Shown piece by piece: positions 16,732-26,116 of a DNA stretch of 64,000 nucleotides. Position 1 is the stretch's first letter. Each line of letters opens with the position of its first letter. Source of the stretch: Bacteroidaceae bacterium. GTDB lineage: Bacteria > Bacteroidota > Bacteroidia > Bacteroidales > Bacteroidaceae. The stretch lies in NCBI GenBank assembly GCA_017469685.1, contig JAFUFW010000021.1, positions 47,952 to 111,951 on the forward strand. Direction: 5' to 3'. The notes below the pieces were generated by a model. It saw only the letters and a program-made list of their open reading frames with translations, ran no database searches and was not told the DNA's origin. A program made the position numbers and the translations under genes.

Positions 16732-17814
16732 ATGCAGGAGGTTATCATCAGTCGCAATCTGCTCGCAGATGTGGAAAGCGTCGTCGAGCGTCAGGCGCCC
16801 GACCGTCTCTTTGTCCTTGTCGATGAAACGACGCGCGAGAAATGCCTGCCGCTCCTAAAAAACGCCCATTTCATCGATGGACGCATGCCTGAGGGCGACC
16901 CTCTTGAGCGAGGTGGTGCACATATTATTACTATACCCCCTACAGACGAGGCCAAGACTCTCGAGACTCTCGCCTCTGTTTGGCAGCAGCTGGGCGAACA
17001 GGGGGCTACGCGCCATAGCATGCTCCTGAATCTCGGCGGTGGTATGGTCACCGACCTCGGAGGTTTTGCCGCGGCCACTTTTAAGCGCGGAATAGTCTTC
17101 GCCAACATCCCAACTACGCTTCTCGCTATGGTCGATGCAAGTGTTGGCGGAAAGACGGGCATAAACTTTCGCGGACTGAAAAATGAAATCGGCTCTTTCT
17201 GCGAGGCTGAAGCAGTGATTATAGCCACAGACTTCCTTCGTACGCTTGACGCTCAGAACCTCCGCAGCGGTTATGCTGAGATGCTTAAGCACGGGCTGAT
17301 AAGCTCTCTGGCGGAGACTGCGGAGTTGCTGGCCTTTGACATCTTCAACGTCGACTACCCCGCCCTTGCCGAGCTCGTAGACCGCAGCATAAAAGTTAAA
17401 GAGCATATCGTGGCCGAGGATCCGCATGAGCATGGACTGCGCAAAGCGCTTAACCTCGGGCACACTGTAGGGCACGCCTTCGAAAGCTTCGCCCTTGAGA
17501 GTCATCGGCCTGTGCTCCACGGCTTTGCCGTTGCGTGGGGCCTTGTCTGTGAGCTCTACCTCAGTGCCACGCGCTGTGGCTTCCCTGCCGCGTTGCTGCA
17601 TGAGGTGGAACGCTTCGTGAACGACGTCTATGGCCGTTATCCGCTCGACTGCAAGCACTACGACCGTCTCTTCGAACTGATGACGCACGACAAGAAAAAC
17701 GAAGTAGGACGCATCAATATGACGCTGTTGGCAGCCCCGGGTGATGTGCGCATAAATCAGGTCGTCAGCCGCGATGACATCTTCGAGGCGCTTGACTACT
17801 ATCGGGAAAACTGA
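16732..17814 (+). CDS. aroB: 3-dehydroquinate synthase
   Basis: The NAD- and metal-dependent shikimate pathway enzyme has 360 residues from the ATG at 16732. A longer frame open from 16579 overlaps pssA and is not needed. Signatures are LNLGGGMVTDLGGFAA (about residues 102-117), IPTTLLAMVDASVGGKTGIN (about 126-145), GYAEMLKHGL (about 181-190), LNLGHTVGHAFES (about 241-253) and MTHDKKN. Residues 43-48 (KNAHFI) are encoded by a copy of the dispersed CGCCCATTTCATCGAT motif. Confidence 0.95.
   Translation: MQEVIISRNLLADVESVVERQAPDRLFVLVDETTREKCLPLLKNAHFIDGRMPEGDPLERGGAHIITIPPTDEAKTLETLASVWQQLGEQGATRHSMLLNLGGGMVTDLGGFAAATFKRGIVFANIPTTLLAMVDASVGGKTGINFRGLKNEIGSFCEAEAVIIATDFLRTLDAQNLRSGYAEMLKHGLISSLAETAELLAFDIFNVDYPALAELVDRSIKVKEHIVAEDPHEHGLRKALNLGHTVGHAFESFALESHRPVLHGFAVAWGLVCELYLSATRCGFPAALLHEVERFVNDVYGRYPLDCKHYDRLFELMTHDKKNEVGRINMTLLAAPGDVRINQVVSRDDIFEALDYYREN
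16857..16876 (+). repeat. Dispersed 20-bp motif inside aroB
   Basis: AAAAAACGCCCATTTCATCG with the following AT is the same motif as the intergenic copies at 15871 and 15971. Here it encodes KNAHFID in a variable part of the N-terminal domain, in frame with aroB. Confidence 0.7.
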
Positions 17815-17842
17815 TTGATAATTGTAACATTGCAATATACAT

Positions 17843-18892
17843 ATGCGTAAGTTAGTAACATTATTATTTATCCTTCTTGCTGTCGCTCCCTTGAGCGCAA
17901 AGAAAGTGAAGCGGATGAGCGGAAACCCCATCCTGCCGGAGTTTCATGCCGACCCGGAAGTGCTGTTTAGCGAGCAGACGGGGCGCTTCTACATCTATTC
18001 CACTACCGACGGTGCCCCAGGTTGGGGGGGCTATTACTTCACGGCCTTCTCATCGGCCGACCTTGTCGACTGGCGCCACGAAGGCATCATCCTCGACCTT
18101 GCCACCAAGCAGGTGCCGTGGGCATCTGGAAATGCTTGGGCACCCTGTATCATCGAGAAGCGGGTCGGCGCTGGCTGGAAGTACTTTTTTTATTACTCAG
18201 GCCATAACCTTGAAGCCAACCGCAAAGCCATCGGAGTTGCCGTTGCTGACAAACCCACTGGACCCTTCCGCGACCTTGGCCGCCCGCTGGTGAACAAACG
18301 TCCTGAGGGCGTGCGCGGTGGACAGCAGATTGACGTCGACGTGTTCCACGACCCTGTATCTGGCAAGGACTACCTCTACTGGGGCAATGGCTATATGGCA
18401 GGTGCCGAGCTCTCTGCCAGCATGACGAGCCTCGTTGAGGGCACAACTACCATACTGACGCCTGAGGGCGGCACTCTGCAGGATTACGCCTACCGCGAGG
18501 CTCCCTACGTGTTCTACCGAAAGGGACTTTATTATTTCCTTTGGAGCGTCGACGACACGGGATCACCAAACTACCACGTCGCTTACGGCACATCGCGCTC
18601 GCCGCTCGGCCCCATTGAGGTGGCAAAGCACCCCGTCATCCTCATCCAACGTCCCGAGGCTGGAATCTATGGTACGGCCCACAACAGCGTGCTGCAGTTG
18701 CCAGGTAAGGATGAATGGTACATCGTCTACCACCGCATAAACCCTGACTACCTCGACAAGGCAATGGGGCCTGGCTTCCACCGCCAGACGTGCATTGACC
18801 GCCTTGAGTTCAACTCCGATGGCACAATCAAGCCTGTTGTGCCCACCAACGAAGGCGTGGCACCGGTCAAGGTGAAGAAGGTGAAGCATTGA
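17843..18892 (+). CDS. Glycoside hydrolase family 43 protein
   Basis: The 349-residue protein has a signal peptide (MRKLVTLLFILLAVAPLSA), so it is periplasmic or exported. The five-bladed propeller pattern is visible: FHADPEV (about residues 33-39, catalytic base Asp), GGQQIDVDVFHDPVSGK (about 153-169, pKa-modulating Asp) and YREAPYVFYRKG (about 215-226, general acid Glu). GH43 enzymes release arabinose or xylose from hemicellulose or pectin side chains; the exact substrate cannot be read from sequence. It starts 28 bp after aroB and precedes a DUF1573 protein. Confidence 0.88.
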   Translation: MRKLVTLLFILLAVAPLSAKKVKRMSGNPILPEFHADPEVLFSEQTGRFYIYSTTDGAPGWGGYYFTAFSSADLVDWRHEGIILDLATKQVPWASGNAWAPCIIEKRVGAGWKYFFYYSGHNLEANRKAIGVAVADKPTGPFRDLGRPLVNKRPEGVRGGQQIDVDVFHDPVSGKDYLYWGNGYMAGAELSASMTSLVEGTTTILTPEGGTLQDYAYREAPYVFYRKGLYYFLWSVDDTGSPNYHVAYGTSRSPLGPIEVAKHPVILIQRPEAGIYGTAHNSVLQLPGKDEWYIVYHRINPDYLDKAMGPGFHRQTCIDRLEFNSDGTIKPVVPTNEGVAPVKVKKVKH

Positions 18893-18950
18893 ATATAGGA
18901 GACTAAAGATTATTAATTGAAGATCGATATCTGAAGCGACTACTGAAACA

Positions 18951-20033
18951 TTGAAGTACTTACAGACATTCTTATTACTGGCAGCTCTTACGCTGTCGCT
19001 TGGCAGCCAAGCGCAAGGTCGCTTGGAAGCTGAGACAGATGTGCTGAACGTGGGCGAGATACTCTATCAGTCGCCCCGCACGTTGACATATAAACTCGTC
19101 AACCGAGGCACGGAGCCTGTGACAATAACAACCGTCATTCCTTCCTGCGGCTGCACGCAAGTTAAGTACCAGACGTCACCAATTTCGGCTGGCGAGAGTG
19201 CTGAGCTCATCGCCACCTACGATGCACGTACGCTTGGGACATTTCAGAAGGAAATAGAAGTCTACAACTCTGCAGCAGCAGAGCCGCTCTACCTTACATT
19301 CCAAGGGCGCGTCGTTGCCGATGCCTCCGACTACGGCGGCGGCTTCCCTGTCGACATGGGCAGCGTGAAGCTCTCAACAGCAGATATTGAGTTCGCCGAC
19401 GTAAATATGGGCGACCACCCAGAGGCTAACATCATGGTGCTCAACAATTCGCGGCAGACGCTACGCCCGCAGCTTATGCACTTGCCCACCTACCTTAGCG
19501 CCTCCTACCACCCTGAGCAACTCGCGGCAGGACGCGTAGGGCGCATAGCATTGCGCCTAAACACAGAGCGCCTCATGGCCTACGGCCTGACTCAGACAAC
19601 CATCAATATGGCGCGCTCGCTCGGCGACAAAGTCAGCGAAGACAACCAAATTGATGTCACTGCCGTGCTATTGCCTAAGCTGCCCAAGCGTACAGCAGAG
19701 GAGATGGCACAAGCCCCCATCCTCGTTTGTGAGTACGACACCATCGACTTCAGCAACCAGATGCAGAAGAAAGGAAAGAAACTCAAGAGAACCATAACCG
19801 TTGGCAATGCCGGCGCACAGGTGCTCAACATCTACAGCGTGCAGGTTTACGGTCATTCGGCCACCGTGAAGCTATCCAATCGCAAGATTGCCCCCGACGG
19901 CAAGGCACGCCTCACACTGACCATCGACAAGGCACGTCTTCAGAAACAGAAAACCGAACCCCGCGTGCTCATCATCACTGACGACCCACGGCATCCGAAA
20001 ACTACCCTGGTATGCAAGGTCGTTGAGAATTAG
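18951..20033 (+). CDS. DUF1573 family secreted protein, TTG start
   Basis: The protein has 360 residues with a signal peptide (LLLAALTLSLGSQAQG). The DUF1573 Ig-like domain is clear: LVNRGTEPVTITTVIPSCGC (about residues 51-70) with the SCGCT motif and GTFQKEIEVYNS. Further immunoglobulin-like repeats follow (NNSRQTLRP near 163; TVGNAGAQVLNI near 284). The start is probably TTG at 18951: an in-frame TGA lies at 18918-18920, and no ATG lies between it and the signal peptide. Function is unknown; such proteins are common in Bacteroidetes envelopes. Confidence 0.8.
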   Translation: MKYLQTFLLLAALTLSLGSQAQGRLEAETDVLNVGEILYQSPRTLTYKLVNRGTEPVTITTVIPSCGCTQVKYQTSPISAGESAELIATYDARTLGTFQKEIEVYNSAAAEPLYLTFQGRVVADASDYGGGFPVDMGSVKLSTADIEFADVNMGDHPEANIMVLNNSRQTLRPQLMHLPTYLSASYHPEQLAAGRVGRIALRLNTERLMAYGLTQTTINMARSLGDKVSEDNQIDVTAVLLPKLPKRTAEEMAQAPILVCEYDTIDFSNQMQKKGKKLKRTITVGNAGAQVLNIYSVQVYGHSATVKLSNRKIAPDGKARLTLTIDKARLQKQKTEPRVLIITDDPRHPKTTLVCKVVEN

Positions 20034-20070
20034 GAATTTTGGATTAGAGATTAGGGAAAAGAGAATAATA

Positions 20071-21168
20071 ATGAACCATCCAGAGAACAGCGAAGAATAT
20101 AAAGGTCTCGTAGTGAACGATGGCGTAGAACAGCCGTCAATTGTCAACCCATACCTGCAGCGTGGGCGTTTTGCCCGTCGCCGTCTCAGCGTCGACGACT
20201 ATGTCCGCGGCATCCTCGATGGCAACGTTACCATCCTCGGTCAGGCCGTAACCCTTGTGGAGAGCACCAACCCCGAGCATCAGGCCATTGCCCAGCAAGT
20301 AATCGAGCGATGCCTCCCATACAGCGGCCACAGCGTGCGCATTGGCATCAGTGGCGTGCCTGGAGCCGGGAAAAGCACCAGCATCGATGAGTTTGGCATC
20401 CATGTGCTCGAACGTACTGGAGGCCGACTTGCCGTGCTCGCCATCGATCCTTCGTCAGAAAAGACCAAGGGCTCTATCCTCGGCGACAAGACACGCATGG
20501 AGAAGCTCAGCGTTCACCCTGATTCCTTCATCCGCCCCAGCCCCTCAGCAGGCTCTCTCGGCGGCGTGGCCCGTAAGACGCGCGAGACCATCATTCTCTG
20601 TGAGGCTGCAGGCTTTGACAAGATTTTCGTCGAGACCGTAGGCGTAGGGCAGAGCGAGACGGCTTGCCACTCTATGGTCGACTTCTTCCTTGTTATTCAG
20701 CTTGCAGGCACTGGCGACGAACTTCAGGGCATTAAACGCGGTATCATGGAGATGGCCGACGGCATCGCCATAAATAAATGTGACGGCGACAACGTAGATG
20801 CTTGCCACCTCGCAGCCCGTCAGTTCCAGAACGCCCTTCATCTCTTCCCTATGCCAGAGAGCGGCTGGTCGCCGAAGGTGCTATGTTATTCAGGCTTCTA
20901 TGGCTATGGCATCAAGGAAATATGGGATATGATCTACGATTACGTAGACTTTGTCAAGGCTAACGGCTATTTCGAGCATCGTCGTGCCGAGCAGGCTAAG
21001 TACTGGATGTACGAGAGTATCAACGAGCAGCTGCGCAACGGTTTCTTCCAAAACAACACCATAGCTTCCCTTCTCCCACAAGCCGAAGAGAGCGTACTCG
21101 CAGGTCAGAAGACATCCTTCGTAGCTGCAAAACAACTGCTCGATACCTATTTTGCGCTGCTGAGATAA
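20071..21168 (+). CDS. meaB: Methylmalonyl-CoA mutase-associated GTPase MeaB
   Basis: The 365-residue P-loop GTPase protects and reloads adenosylcobalamin-dependent methylmalonyl-CoA mutase. Signatures are GISGVPGAGKST (about residues 93-104), AIDPSSEKTKGSILGDKTRM (about 126-145), FVETVGVGQSE (about 190-200) and the NKCDGDN base-recognition loop (about 237-243). I chose the ATG at 20071 (MNHPENSEEY) rather than an open extension from 20023. It fits the succinate/propionate metabolism of Bacteroidales. Its stop is 4 bp from the convergent rodA stop. Confidence 0.92.
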   Translation: MNHPENSEEYKGLVVNDGVEQPSIVNPYLQRGRFARRRLSVDDYVRGILDGNVTILGQAVTLVESTNPEHQAIAQQVIERCLPYSGHSVRIGISGVPGAGKSTSIDEFGIHVLERTGGRLAVLAIDPSSEKTKGSILGDKTRMEKLSVHPDSFIRPSPSAGSLGGVARKTRETIILCEAAGFDKIFVETVGVGQSETACHSMVDFFLVIQLAGTGDELQGIKRGIMEMADGIAINKCDGDNVDACHLAARQFQNALHLFPMPESGWSPKVLCYSGFYGYGIKEIWDMIYDYVDFVKANGYFEHRRAEQAKYWMYESINEQLRNGFFQNNTIASLLPQAEESVLAGQKTSFVAAKQLLDTYFALLR

Positions 21169-21172
21169 GACT

Positions 21173-22747
21173 CTATTTCCTCACATAGCGTGAGCGCCCT
21201 GCATCGATTCTGAGGAATATAAAGAGAAGGAGGGTGAAGCCCCAGAGAGAACTGCCACCGTAGCTGAAGAAGGGTAGAGGGATGCCGATGACGGGCATGA
21301 GGCCGAGGACCATGCCGATGTTGATGAGCACGTGGAAGAAGATAATGGAGAAGACACAGTAGCCATAGACGCGCCCGAATGTGTAGGGCTGGCGCTCCGC
21401 TACCCTTATGAGTCGCCACATCAAGAGGAGAAACAGGACGAGGACGGCGGTGGAGCCTATGAAGCCCTGTTCCTCGCCCACTGTGCAGAAGATGAAGTCG
21501 GTCTCCTGCTCGGGCACGTATTTAAGTTTAGTTTGAGTCCCATTGAGGAAGCCTTTGCCTTCAAGGCCTCCTGAGCCGATGGCTATCTTGGCTTGGATGA
21601 CGTTGTAGCCTACGCCGTTGGGATCGTCTTGAAGGCCGAGGAGCACTTGAATGCGCTTCTGCTGGTGTGGCGCGAGGTGGTCTACGAGGATGTTGGCCGA
21701 GAAGAACACTGTCATCGATGCGAGCGCGAAAAGAGCGATATAGGCGTAGCGGTAGACCTGACTGGCAAAGCCAATCCACAATAGGCGAAGGGCGAGGATA
21801 ACGGTGAGGGCTATGAGCAGGGGTGAGAGGCTGAAGGGGCGCAGGGTGAAGCCGAAGAGCGTCAGTGGATGCTCAGAGAGCAGTGGGAAAAGGAAATAGC
21901 CTGCAGCGAGGATGCCGAGCATCAACGGTAGAAAGATGCCGAGAGAGGTAATGAGTGCGCTGCTGTATGGGCGGCGTGTGTTGCGAGGGTCTATGCCTCC
22001 TGCACCAGTGAGGGCTGCAGGGCGGCAGTAAATCATGATGAGGGCAATGACGAAGACTACGATCATCAGCATTACCAACACCTCGCCGAGGCTGGTGGAG
22101 GCGCTCAAGATAAGCTGCTCAGAGAAACGTAGACCAATGACAACGTAGGCTGCGGCGGAGATACCTGCAAAAAGAATAAAGCCAGGCATACCCTCGCGGT
22201 AGAGCATAAGAAAGAGGCTGAAATAGACAAGTGCCGAGCCAGTCTCCTTCTGCATGACGATGAGCGCCATGGGCAGCATCATCAAGCCTATGGCTATGGC
22301 CATATTCTTCACCGACCCTTGTAGGCGGAAGCCGTAGGGACTCATGAACTTGGCCAGAGCCAACGCTGTGGCAAATTTGGCAAACTCGGCGCTCTGAAAG
22401 CTGAAAGGGCCTATCTTAATCCACGAGAGTGAACCCTTGATGTCGTGTGCCAGAAAGGGGGTGATGAAGAGCAGGATGATGAGAGCACCATAGATGAAGT
22501 AGGCGAAGGTGTCGAAGATGCGGTCGTCGAGCAGCAAGATAATAGCACCCAGAACTATAGAAGAACCTATCCACACAAGCTGCATGCCTGTGCGGGTGTC
22601 GAAAGAGGCGAGCGAGAGGAGGTCGCGTGGCTGGCCATACTCGTAGCATGCGCCGCAGATACTCATCCAGCCGAAGGCCAGAAGGGCTGCATAGATGAGG
22701 ATGGTGAACCAGTCTATGCTCTGAAAGACACTTTTCTGCTGTTCCAC
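21173..22747 (-). CDS. rodA: Rod shape-determining peptidoglycan polymerase RodA
   Basis: The 524-residue SEDS-family glycosyltransferase polymerises glycan strands for lateral wall growth together with PBP2. It is polytopic, about 10 helices, with the SEDS signatures ALALAKFMSPYG (about residues 126-137), MQKETGSALVYFSLFL (about 165-180), KFVPEQETDFIF-like KYVPEQETDFIFCTVGEEQG (about 411-430) and PFFSYGGSS (about 488-496). It is longer than enterobacterial RodA (about 370) because of extra central segments, as is usual in Bacteroidetes. It is the last gene of the aspC-purH-mreBCD-mrdA-rodA run. Confidence 0.94.
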   Translation of the reverse strand: MEQQKSVFQSIDWFTILIYAALLAFGWMSICGACYEYGQPRDLLSLASFDTRTGMQLVWIGSSIVLGAIILLLDDRIFDTFAYFIYGALIILLFITPFLAHDIKGSLSWIKIGPFSFQSAEFAKFATALALAKFMSPYGFRLQGSVKNMAIAIGLMMLPMALIVMQKETGSALVYFSLFLMLYREGMPGFILFAGISAAAYVVIGLRFSEQLILSASTSLGEVLVMLMIVVFVIALIMIYCRPAALTGAGGIDPRNTRRPYSSALITSLGIFLPLMLGILAAGYFLFPLLSEHPLTLFGFTLRPFSLSPLLIALTVILALRLLWIGFASQVYRYAYIALFALASMTVFFSANILVDHLAPHQQKRIQVLLGLQDDPNGVGYNVIQAKIAIGSGGLEGKGFLNGTQTKLKYVPEQETDFIFCTVGEEQGFIGSTAVLVLFLLLMWRLIRVAERQPYTFGRVYGYCVFSIIFFHVLINIGMVLGLMPVIGIPLPFFSYGGSSLWGFTLLLFIFLRIDAGRSRYVRK

Positions 22748-22811
22748 AGATTACAGATTAACGGATTAACAGATTAACCATTCTTCATTCTTTTAACGTT
22801 TCAACCTTTCT

Positions 22812-24650
22812 TCACCTCACATAGTCTCCATAGTTGATGCTTCGGGCTGCGAAGGCGTCGGCCTTGTGCTGGCTGGCTTCAGAGAGGTGACCATTGATGT
22901 ACTGCTCCATCATCAGAGCTCCGATGGGTACGCCGAAGTGAGCTCCGTAGCCGCCGTTCTCAACGTAGACGGCGATGGCTATCTTGGGGTTGTCGCGCGG
23001 TGCGAAGCCCATGAATGCAGAGTGGTCGAAACCTCGGTTTTGGGCGGTGCCAGTCTTGCCGCAGACGATGTACTGTGAAGTGGCGGCAGCACGACAGGTG
23101 CCGCCAGTGACGGCGCGTGCCATACCTTCAATTACGGTCTCGTAGTGGGTGCGCGACACTTTTGTGTAACGCTTCTTATGATAGACAGAGGCCAGAGTAT
23201 CGTCCTGCACCTCCTTAACGATGTGGGGAGTGATGAACCATCCGCGGTTGGCGATGGTGGCGCCGAGGTTTGCTATCTGCAACGGAGTCAGGGTAATTTC
23301 GGCCTGCCCGATTGAAATGTGGATTACGGTGAGTGCATTCCACGAACCTTTATAATGCTTGTCGTAATATTCGGCATTGGGTATCATGCCGCGAGCCTCG
23401 CTGGGGAGGTCGACGCCGAGACGGTAGCCAAAGCCCATTGACACCATATAGTTTTTCCACGTGGTCATGGCTTCCTGGGTAGAGTGGTAATGGGATCGAT
23501 TATTGAGCATGTGGTAAAGCCCCCAGCAGAAGTAGCTGTTGCATGAGGTGGCTATGGCTGGCGTGAGGGGCAGGGGCGCCCCGTGTGGGTGGCAGCGCAC
23601 CGTAAGCCGACCGTAGTGGAATCCACGGGAGCAGGAGAAGGCTGTCTGTGGAGTGATGATACCCTCCTCGAGAAAGGTGAGGGCCTGCGAGGTCTTGAAG
23701 GTGGAGCCCGGGGGATAGGTACCCATGATAGCGCGGTTGAGCAGTGGCTTCATGGGGTCGCGGGCGAGCTCTTTATGGCGCTTGCCTCGTTGTCGGCCTA
23801 CCATGGTACGCGGGTCGTAGGTAGGTGAGGTAACCATGCAGAGGATCTCTCCCGTCGAAGGCTCTATGGCTACGATGCTACCAAGCTTACCCTGCATGAG
23901 GCGCTCGCCGAGTTTCTGCAGTTCAAGATCTATGCTGAGGGTTAGGTTCTTGCCTGGTATGGGCTTCTGATCGAAACGGCCATCCTGATAGCGTCCTTTG
24001 ATACGTCCGTGTACGTCGCGGATGAGGATCTCAGAGCCTTTGATGCCTCTGAGCTGGCGCTCATAACTACGCTCTACGCCTTGCGTGCCTATGTAGTCGC
24101 CCGAGCGGTAGTAGTCGTCGGCCTCGATGTCGTTGGGGCTCACTTCGCCCACGTCGCCGAGGATGTGAGCTGCGTAGGGATATGAATATTGTCGTATGCT
24201 ACGTTTCTGGATGTAGAAGCCCCGGAAGTGGAACAACTTCTCTTGGAAGTTGCTGAACTCCTCCATAGACAGCTGGTTCATGAACACCTGCTGGGTGTAT
24301 GGTGAGTAGCCCTTGGTGCGCCTGATTTCGTCCATGCGCTTGATGTACCATTCGCGCGTAATGCCGAGGCTGCGACAGAGGCCGAGTGTGTCGACGCCGT
24401 CTTGCTCGTGCATGACAACCATTATGTCGTAGGCTGGCTGGTTGTAGACGAGTAACTTGCCTGTGCGATCTGTGATGGCACCGCGGGCAGGGAACTGTAT
24501 GCGGCGCATCAAGGCATTGGAGTCGGCACGAGCGCGGTAGTCGTCCGAAAGTAGCTGCAGCGAGAAGAGCCTCAGCACATAGACCACTACAATCACGAGG
24601 GCGGCAAAGCCCAGCACGTATTTCCTATATGAAAGACTTGAGTCGGCCAT
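22812..24650 (-). CDS. mrdA: Penicillin-binding protein 2 (elongation transpeptidase)
   Basis: The 612-residue class B PBP has a single N-terminal membrane helix (about residues 10-30), a PBP dimerisation domain with RGAITDRTGKLL (about 55-66), and a transpeptidase domain. Its active motifs are PPGSTFK (Ser nucleophile, about 313-319), SCN (about 368-370) and CGKTGTAQN (about 530-538). It cross-links peptidoglycan made by RodA, its downstream neighbour. The C terminus is Ala/Gly rich. Confidence 0.95.
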   Translation of the reverse strand: MADSSLSYRKYVLGFAALVIVVVYVLRLFSLQLLSDDYRARADSNALMRRIQFPARGAITDRTGKLLVYNQPAYDIMVVMHEQDGVDTLGLCRSLGITREWYIKRMDEIRRTKGYSPYTQQVFMNQLSMEEFSNFQEKLFHFRGFYIQKRSIRQYSYPYAAHILGDVGEVSPNDIEADDYYRSGDYIGTQGVERSYERQLRGIKGSEILIRDVHGRIKGRYQDGRFDQKPIPGKNLTLSIDLELQKLGERLMQGKLGSIVAIEPSTGEILCMVTSPTYDPRTMVGRQRGKRHKELARDPMKPLLNRAIMGTYPPGSTFKTSQALTFLEEGIITPQTAFSCSRGFHYGRLTVRCHPHGAPLPLTPAIATSCNSYFCWGLYHMLNNRSHYHSTQEAMTTWKNYMVSMGFGYRLGVDLPSEARGMIPNAEYYDKHYKGSWNALTVIHISIGQAEITLTPLQIANLGATIANRGWFITPHIVKEVQDDTLASVYHKKRYTKVSRTHYETVIEGMARAVTGGTCRAAATSQYIVCGKTGTAQNRGFDHSAFMGFAPRDNPKIAIAVYVENGGYGAHFGVPIGALMMEQYINGHLSEASQHKADAFAARSINYGDYVR

Positions 24651-24677
24651 AGGGGTTAACGCTAAGGCAATAACAAT

Positions 24678-25199
24678 TTAATTCTCGCGCTCGCCGTGTC
24701 GACTGCCGCGGACGCTTTCTATTGAAAGACATAGCACCAGCGTCAGCGCCCAGCTCGAAGCGAATGCAATGGCGAGGTCGGTGGCGTGGAAGAACGAGAA
24801 ACTCGAGAGCAGAAAGTATGTGATGGCAAATAAGAGGGTTAGCAGGCCGGCATAGCGCACATAGCCCCAGAAACCGAGCGTGTGGTAAGACGCCTGCATA
24901 TCCTCAAGTGCATCCTTGGGAGCCATGGCGCGCAGCAACAGTGGCTGCACGAAAGCCACGAGCGTCATCGAGGCAGCACCTATGCCGGGAGTCATAGAGA
25001 CGAAGTCGCAAAGGATGCCGCATACGAAGCCCCACAAGAGGATGCTCCAGCGCGAAGAGTCCAAAGGAAAGAGCAGGAGCAGATACACGTAGGGCATGGG
25101 GGTGGCGTAGCCGAAGAGATGGATGTAGTTGAACACCATCATCTGCGCAGCCACCAGAACTACGAGCCATAGCAAACGTTGTAGGAACGATATTACCAC
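24678..25199 (-). CDS. mreD: Rod shape-determining protein MreD
   Basis: The 173-residue inner-membrane protein has about five helices and a YVYLLLLFPLDSSRW segment (about residues 37-51) typical of Bacteroidetes MreD. It is weakly conserved at the sequence level; position between mreC and mrdA makes the assignment firm. It is a scaffold member of the elongasome. Confidence 0.88.
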   Translation of the reverse strand: MVISFLQRLLWLVVLVAAQMMVFNYIHLFGYATPMPYVYLLLLFPLDSSRWSILLWGFVCGILCDFVSMTPGIGAASMTLVAFVQPLLLRAMAPKDALEDMQASYHTLGFWGYVRYAGLLTLLFAITYFLLSSFSFFHATDLAIAFASSWALTLVLCLSIESVRGSRHGEREN

Positions 25200-25226
25200 C
25201 TTTTCTATATTTCAATTATCAATTAC

Positions 25227-26081
25227 TCACTGCCTCATTAGGGAATCGGCCTGATGTTCAAGTTCGCGCACCTCGGGCTGGAATTGCTGTGCTATGACGC
25301 AGACGTCTTGAAGCGTGGCAAAGTCTGTGGCCAGGTGCACGCGCAACTTGTAGCTCAAGCCATCGTCGCTATTGCCTATGGCCTCTACCTTACCTACGAA
25401 GATGCCGGACGGGAAGACAGAGCTGAAGCCGCTCGTCTCAACGATGTCGCCGATGTTGAAGCGTGCGTGGCGAGGTATGTCGTCGAGTTGGGCATAAAGT
25501 GGGTTGACACCGTCCCAGGTTAGGTGCCCGAAGAAGTCGGAACCACGCAGACGACAACTGATGTGCGAACGACTGTTGAGCAGGGGCAGCACGATGGAGA
25601 AATGCTCGGAAGAGAGCAAGACTATGCCTACCAGACCTGTACCGCAGACGACTCCCATCTCCTCTCTAACGCCGTCGGCAATGCCTGCGTTGATTGTGAT
25701 GAGGTTGTCGCGTCGCATGACGCTGTTCGTTACCACCTTGGCAGAGATGAGCTCTATGCCATCCATGCGGTCGGCTTGAAGGCGCTCGGTGCCAGTGGAG
25801 TCGTGCGAGAGTATTTCTATCTCACGCAGGGCTTCGGCGAGGTTGTACTCTAAGATATTGTTGCGCCTTGTCAGTTGCTCGTTCACCGTGCCCAGAGTGA
25901 GATAGCGCAAGGCTTTAACCTCAGCTTCATGAGCCCGCGACACCGTCTCTGTGACAGCCGTGAGCCATAGGCTGTGCTGATAACGATTGAACTGGAAGAG
26001 CAGCCATAGGCTTATTCCTTCCAGCGCAACGAATATCATCCAGTGGTAGTACTTGGCTATGAACTCAAGCAGGGCGCGCAT
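25227..26081 (-). CDS. mreC: Rod shape-determining protein MreC
   Basis: The 284-residue protein has one N-terminal membrane helix (about residues 13-30), a coiled-coil with heptad leucines (about 60-95) and a periplasmic beta domain with NSVMRRDNLITINAGIADGV (about 117-136) and GIVLLSSEHFSIVLPLLN (about 151-168), all MreC-like. It links cytoplasmic MreB to periplasmic wall enzymes. The gap to mreB (26082-26116) holds a short TGACAATTGACTGTTGACAG-type simple repeat. Confidence 0.92.
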   Translation of the reverse strand: MRALLEFIAKYYHWMIFVALEGISLWLLFQFNRYQHSLWLTAVTETVSRAHEAEVKALRYLTLGTVNEQLTRRNNILEYNLAEALREIEILSHDSTGTERLQADRMDGIELISAKVVTNSVMRRDNLITINAGIADGVREEMGVVCGTGLVGIVLLSSEHFSIVLPLLNSRSHISCRLRGSDFFGHLTWDGVNPLYAQLDDIPRHARFNIGDIVETSGFSSVFPSGIFVGKVEAIGNSDDGLSYKLRVHLATDFATLQDVCVIAQQFQPEVRELEHQADSLMRQ

Positions 26082-26116
26082 GGGTTAAGATGACAATTGA
26101 CTGTTGACAGTTGACA